Shown here: in pieces, positions 58,026 to 64,000 of the stretch
Numbering within the stretch: position 1 is the first letter of the stretch
How the letters are laid out: every line of letters starts with the position of its first letter
From: Trichopria drosophilae
Taxonomy: Eukaryota > Arthropoda > Insecta > Hymenoptera > Diapriidae
NCBI GenBank assembly: GCA_030407085.1
Contig: CM059582.1
Span: forward strand, 90,694,501 to 90,758,500
Direction: 5' to 3'
Length of the DNA stretch: 64,000 nucleotides
Position numbers and translations under genes: made by a program
The notes under the pieces: generated by a model
Databases searched by the model: none
What the model was told of the DNA's origin: nothing
The model's input: only the letters and a program-made list of their open reading frames with translations

Positions 58026-58458
58026 GCTTGGTGGAAAATCATATCACCTTGCAAACTCGTTTTAAAACATACCACGTCGCAAACTCATTTTAAAACATAC
58101 CATCTCGCCTAAGAATTTATAACATACCGTCTCGACGAAAGGTTTTTTTCTTCTATTTTAACTCGGTGATTCTGGTAAGAAACAAAGGATGCCATAGGTA
58201 AAGAGTTATTTATATTATAAATGTAAATAACTCTTGTAATGTAAATAAATTTTTACCCATAGCCTCCTTTGTTTCTTACCAGAATTACCAACCTAAAATG
58301 GAAGAAAAAAAAACTTTTTTCGAGATGGTATGTTTTAAAACTCTTACGCGGGATGGTATTCTTTAGAACGATTTCCAGAGATCGTATGTTTTAAAACCCT
58401 TTCGCGAGATAGTATGTTTTAAAACGAGTTCGCGAGGTGGTATGATTTTCCACCAAGC
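58026..58458. mobile_element. Fold-back MITE in macrorepeat unit 2
   Basis: Same element as 51498-51930, carried along by the duplication; ends and internal repeats are unchanged as far as read by eye. Confidence 0.7.
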
Positions 58459-59222
58459 TGACGAATACTTGAAAATATAAGAACCCACGCCAATACAAAT
58501 AAAGGTTAATAAATGAAAGCCATGAAATATTTGCATATTGTTTCATAATAGGTACTAATGGATTTCTACAATTTTTTATTAATTTAATTATTATTTCATG
58601 CTAAATTAGTGTAGAAAAATTTATTTTATATTCAGAAGGTGTTTGCCGTTTTTGGGGATAGAAACATTTGTATCAGCAGAGATGTAGTAACAAAAATTTT
58701 AATCAAAATAAAACCCTATCAAAATTTGTTTGTTAATAAGTACCTTTACCTTACTTCTGACAAGTATGTATAAAAAAATGTTCAAGCTATACACAGGATA
58801 TCCATTAACTCTCGGACCGGGCTAATAACTTAATACAGAAAATTTTGGTTCGAAAAACGGCGAAACACGTGAAACGATTTTTCAAAAATCTATCTTTTTT
58901 GGAGGTGTGCGAAGTGGGCCAAGAGGGGATCGAAAATCTTAAATGGCAACAGAGGTCGCGTGGGGAATCATTTGAAATGGTTTTTCGAGACGAATACAAA
59001 ATCCTAGGCATAGAGAGCACTACAGTCATTTTTGTCAAAATGGTTTCATTTGAAACTTTTTGGAAGAAATAAAATGGTTGTAAACGTTGCAATAATGTTA
59101 AATATTATCTGTTACCGTTAGCATAACCTGATATGTACGGCGTGGAGATCGCACGAGCAGATTTACATATCTTCGGGGTGCTTGATTTACTTGAGTTCTC
59201 TTGCCTCTCACTTGACCGTTTA

Positions 59223-59420
59223 TCATTCACAACAAATGCTCAAAATATCTGCTTTCCTCGGCATTTCAACGGTTATTGTATCAATTTCGTTACTTATCCG
59301 TTGTTTCAAATCGTCAATGTTGACAGGTCTTGTTTTGCAAACTAATTTTGTCAAGTAGCTCCACAGAAACTAATGAAGAGGTGTCAAGCCGCGAGATCTC
59401 GGTGGACACGCGATTTACCA
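59223..59420 (-). pseudogene. C-terminal fragment of a mariner/IS630-type transposase, unit 2
   Basis: Copy of 52695-52892 with the same stop and the same His at the catalytic position, so the gene was already dead before the macrorepeat duplicated. Confidence 0.65.
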
Positions 59421-59424
59421 CGTC

Positions 59425-62400
59425 GCGAATTTGAGAAAATATATCAATCTCCAGAATATCATAATAAATAATGCGAAAATAAACGAATTATCGAAAGTTA
59501 CTAGATGCAGCCCGCCTCGATATACAAAATCCTTTCAAAGGTTTGCGATTTTTTTGCAATCGGTCTCAAACGTTTGCGATTCGTTTGCGAAGTGAGAAAA
59601 TACAACAATCTCCTGAATATCATAATAAATAATGCGAAAATAAACGAATTATCGAAAGTTACTAGATCCAGCCCGCCTCGATATACAAAATCCTTTAAAA
59701 GGTTTGCGATTTTTTTGCAATCGGTTTCAAACGTTTGCGATTCGTTTGCGAATTGAGAAAATATAGCAATCTCCCGAATATCATAATAAATAATGCGAAA
59801 ATAAACGAATTATCGAAAGTTGCTAGACCCAGCCCGCCTCGATATACAAAATCCTTAAAAAGGTTTGCGATTTTTTTGCAATCGGTCTCAAACGTTTGCG
59901 AAGTGAGAAAATACAACAATCTCTCGAATATCATAATAAATAAAGCGAAAATAAACGAATTATAGAAAGTTACTATATCCAGCCCGCCTCGATATACAAA
60001 ATCCTTTAAAAGGTATGCTTTTTTTTTGCAATCGGTTTCACACGTTTGCGATTCGTTTGCGAATTGCGAAAATATAGCAATCTCCCGAATATCATAATAA
60101 ATAATGCGAAACTAAACGAATTATCGAAAGTTACTAGATCCAGCCCGCCTCGATATATAAAATCCTTTAAAAGGTATGCGATGTTTTTGCAATCGGTTTC
60201 AAACGTTTGCGATTCGTTTGCGAATTGAGAAAATATAGCAATCTCCCGAATATCATAATAAATAATGCGAAAATAAACGAATTATCGAAAGTTACTAGAC
60301 CCAGCCCGCCTCGATATACAAAATCCTTTAAAAGGTTTGCGATTTTTTTGCAATCGGTCTCAAACGTTTGCGATTCGTTTGCGAATTGAGAAAATATAGC
60401 AATCTCCCGAATATCATAATGAATAATGAGAAAATAAACGAATTATCGAAAGTTACTCAACGTGGCTGGCTAACTTAACGTTCGCTTCAAAATCCCTTAA
60501 AAGGTTTGCGATTTTTTTGCAATCGGTCTCAAACGTTTGCGAATTGAGAAAATATACCAATCTCCAGAATATCATAATAAATAATGCGAAAATAAACGAA
60601 TTATCGAAAGATACTAGATGCAGCCGCCTCGATATACAAAATCCTTTCAAAGGTTTGCGATTTTTTTGCAATCGGTCTCAAACGTTTGCGAATTGAGAAA
60701 ATATAGCAATCTCCCGAATATCATAATAAATAATGCGAAAATAAACGAATTATCGAAAGTTGCTAGACCCAGCCCGCCTCGATATACAAAATCCTTAAAA
60801 AGGTTTGCGATTTTTTTGCAATCGGTCTCAAACGTTTGCGAAGTGAGAAAATACAACAATCTCTCGAATATCATAATAAATAAGGCGAAAATAAACGAAT
60901 TATCGAAAGTTACTAGATCCAGCCCGCCTCGATATACAAAATCCTTTAAAAGGTATGCGATTTTTTTGCAATCGGTTTCAAACGTTTGCGATTCGTTTGC
61001 GAATTGCGAAAATATAGCAATCTCCCGAATATCATAATAAATAATGCGAAAATAAACGAATTATCGAAAGTTGCTAGACCCAGCCCGCCTCGATATACAA
61101 AATCCTTAAAAAGGTTTGCGATTTTTTTGCAATCGGTCTCAAACGTTTGCGAATTGAGAAAATATAGCAATCTCCCGAATATCATAATAAATAATGCGAA
61201 AATAAACGAATTATCGAAAGTTACTAGATCCAGCCCGCCTCGATATATAAAATCCTTTAAAAGGTATGCGATTTTTTTGCAATCGGTTTCAAACGTTTGC
61301 GAATTGAGAAAATATAGCAATCTCCCGAATATCATAATGAATAATGAGAAAATAAACGAATTATCGAAAGTTACTCAACGTGGCTGGCTAACTTAACGTT
61401 CGCTTCAAAATCCCTTAAAAGGTTTGCGATTTTTTTGCAATCGGTCTCAAACGTTTGCGAATTGAGAAAATATACCAATCTCCAGAATATCATAATAAAT
61501 AATGCGAAAATAAACGAATTATCGAAAGATACTAGATGCAGCCGCCTCGATATACAAAATCCTTTCAAAGGTTTGCGATTTTTTTGCAATCGGTCTCAAA
61601 CGTTTGCGATTCGTTTGCGAATTGAGAAAATATATCAATCTTCTGAATATCATAATAAATAATGCGAAAATAAACGAATTATCGAAAGTTACTAGATCTA
61701 GCCCGCCTCGATATACAAAATCCTTTAAAAGGTTTGCGATTTTTTTGCAATCGGTCTCAAACGTTTGCGATTCGTTTGCGAATTGAGAAAATATAGCAAT
61801 CTCCCGAATATCATAATAAATAATGCGAAAATAAACGAATTATCGAAAGTTACTAGATCCAGCCCGCCTCGATATACAAAATCCTTTAAAGGGTATGTGA
61901 TTTTTTTGCAATCGGTTTCAAACGTTTGCGATTCGTTTGCGAATTGAGAAAATATAGCAATCTCCCGAATATCATAATAAATAATGCGAAACTAAACGAA
62001 TTATCGAAAGTTACTAGATCCAGCCCGCCTCGATATACAAAATCCTTTAAAGGGTATGTGATTTTTTTGCAATCGGTTTCAAACGTTTGCGATTCGTTTG
62101 CGAATTGAGAAAATATAGCAATCTCCCGAATATCATAATAAATAATGCGAAACTAAACGAATTATAGAAAGTTACTAGATCCAGCCCGCCTCGATATATA
62201 AAATCCTTTAAAAGGTATGCGATTTTTTTGCAATCGGTTTCAAACGTTTGCGAATTGAGAAACTATAGCAATCTCCCGAATATCATAATAAATAATGCGA
62301 AAATAAACGAATTATCGAAAGTTGCTAGACCCAGCCCGCCTCGATATACAAAATCCTTAAAAAGGTTTGCGATTTTTTTGCAATCGGTCTCAAACGTTTG

Positions 62401-63233
62401 CGAAGTGAGAAAATACAACAATCTCTCGAATATCATAATAAATAAGGCGAAAATAAACGAATTATCGAAAGTTACTAGATCCAGCCCGCCTCGATATATA
62501 AAATCCTTTAAAAGGTATGCGATTTTTTTGCAATCGGTTTCAAACGTTTGCGAATTGAGAAAATATAGCAATCTCCCGAATATCATAATAAATAATGCGA
62601 AAATAAACGAATTATCGAAAGTTGCTAGACCCAGCCCGCCTCGATATACAAAATCCTTAAAAAGGTTTGCGATTTTTTTGCAATCGGTCTCAAACGTTTG
62701 CGAAGTGAGAAAATACAACAATCTCTCGAATATCATAATAAATAAGGCGAAAATAAACGAATTATCGAAAGTTACTATATCCAGCCCGCCTCGATATACA
62801 AAATCCTTTAAAAGGTATGCGATTTTTTTGCAATCGGTTTCAAACGTTTGCGATTCGTTTGCGAATTGAGAAAATATAGCAATCTCCCGAATATCATAAT
62901 AAATAATGCGAAAATAAACGAATTATCGAAAGTTGCTAGACCCAGCCCGCCTCGATATACAAAATCCTTTCAAAGGTTTGCGATTTTTTTGCAATCGGTC
63001 TCAAACGTTTGCGATTCGTTTGCGAATTGAGAAAATATAGCAATCTCCCGAATATCATAATAAATAATGCGAAAATAAACGAATTATCGAAAGTTACTAG
63101 ATCTAGCCCGCCTCGATATACAAAATCCTTTAAAAGGTTTGCGATTTTTTTGCATTCGGTCTCAAACGTTTGCGATTCGTTTGCGAATTGAGATAATATA
63201 TCAATCTCCCGAATATCATAATAAATAATGTAT
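59425..63233 (+). repeat. Satellite array 2: about 25 monomers of 161 or 150 bp
   Basis: Colinear with array 1, with one monomer fewer. AACGTGGCTGG monomers lie at 60459 and 61377. A few single-base differences from array 1 exist, such as a G in the T run near 60183. Confidence 0.95.
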
Positions 63234-63234
63234 G

Positions 63235-64000
63235 GAATGTCGATTTGCAAGCATTTAGCACATCCAGGACGTAAATTGTTATAGACATTTTCGGTATTTA
63301 TAGGGCTATTTTCAACTTGAATGTATAAATTTGCACTTAGGCAACCTAAATTCCAATGCATTTTGAGGCATTTCCATTATCATTCCCAAATTTGTATATC
63401 ACATATTGGTATCTTTGCGGACGGTCCGCATAGTTTTGTATACGAATTGGGCACTTCGCGGACTTCAATTCGAATGCAAATGCACTTCCAGGCAAAGTGC
63501 AATGGAAGTTAAATATTTACATCATACTTATGACATTGTCGGTCACTCCGTAAACTACATATTAATTCCATTTGAACTTTACGGAGGTTCCTTGAAGTAT
63601 TATATATAAGAATTTGGCTCTTCGCGGACATAACTTTGAATACAAATGTACGACTTTTTGCTGATTGCCAATGTCATAAGTATGATTTAAATATTTAAGG
63701 GCCGTTAACTTCCATTGCACTTTGCCGACGATCCTCTGTATTTTACATGTGAATTGGACCTTTGATGATAATGTAATGTAATTAAATTATTTGTGAATAT
63801 CGTCAAAGTTCTTATGCAAGCACTGATTGATTTGTTTTTAGGAGAAAAAAAAAGTAGAAAAATTCAAAAACGTCCCAGAAAATATTAATTTAGAGTGTAT
63901 TGTAGTATAAGCTGCAGGATGACTTACAAACTGTAGTAGAACATTATTTGGGCTGAATGACGATTAGCAAGCCTTGAGCACTTCCAGGACGTAAATTGTT
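63235..64000 (+). repeat. Macrorepeat unit 3, start only (window ends)
   Basis: The first 766 bp match unit 1, including the 42-bp segment that unit 2 lacks (63550-63600 region). The unit continues beyond the window, so the true copy number is unknown. Confidence 0.9.

Larger units (their letters stand above)
56868..63234 (+). repeat. Macrorepeat unit 2 (about 6.37 kb)
   Basis: Nearly identical to unit 1 across the unique part and colinear across the array. The offset between the units is 6,528 bp before the array, 6,378 bp at the first AACGTGGCTGG monomer and 6,367 bp at the end. So unit 2 lost one 150-bp monomer in the first third of the array and 11 bp later, besides the 42-bp deletion near 57191. 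Confidence 0.95.

Noticed and set aside
52897..63233. CRISPR-like regular repeats
   Set aside because: Whole monomers of 150-161 bp are repeated without unique spacers, in an insect genome; this is satellite DNA.

Overview
The window looks like intergenic or heterochromatic DNA of an insect. It is AT-rich, with GT-AG type introns, TA, TTAA and TTA target-site duplications, and mobile-element families typical of arthropods. A hymenopteran is a guess, not a demonstration. No intact host gene and no conventional cellular operon is visible. Almost every protein signal is a broken mobile-element gene, and much of the window is transposons inserted into other transposons.

Layout, left to right. 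1-872: minus-strand 5' end of an LTR retrotransposon (LTR, primer-binding site, gag-like ORF running off the edge). 1121-1399: a tRNA-derived SINE, with a second copy at 28653-28921. 2226-3790: small tandem repeats and a (TA)n tract. 4933-6441: an inverted-repeat element carrying a decayed ORF of a family I cannot name, marked by SDGxxxQYKN-like and SHGKNxCDGxG motifs. 6447-9113: a 5'-truncated LINE. 9116-19931: a TA-flanked DNA transposon (about 310-bp TIRs, CENP-B-type transposase) split by a TTAA-flanked piggyBac-like composite (10343-18150) that holds long palindromes and a second copy of the SDG-motif ORF. 20469-21767: an acidic, possibly spliced gene of unknown function. 21783-25297: a third SDG-motif copy, interrupted by a 2,934-bp pogo-like element (21946-24879) whose transposase ends in a PHD finger. 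25748-27090 and 29854-31594: two fold-back elements with TA duplications. 29346-29848: a Polinton/Maverick-type packaging ATPase remnant. 32591-36715: a Ty3/gypsy-like gag-protease remnant split by a palindromic minisatellite element. 37264-37824: short Polinton-like peptides and a lone piggyBac-like end. 40600-41075: another transposon gene relic. 45315-49319: a LINE with a PHD-type ORF1, split by a 371-bp MITE. 49320-50297: dispersed short motifs. 50298-64000: a tandem macrorepeat of about 6.4-6.6 kb (two full units and the start of a third), each unit holding about 25 copies of a 150/161-bp satellite.

The genes do not form a pathway. What the window does record is insertion order: target-site duplications and reading frames that resume across insertions date the pogo, piggyBac-like, MITE and minisatellite insertions as younger than their hosts. 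The macrorepeat is the youngest event, because its units are almost identical.
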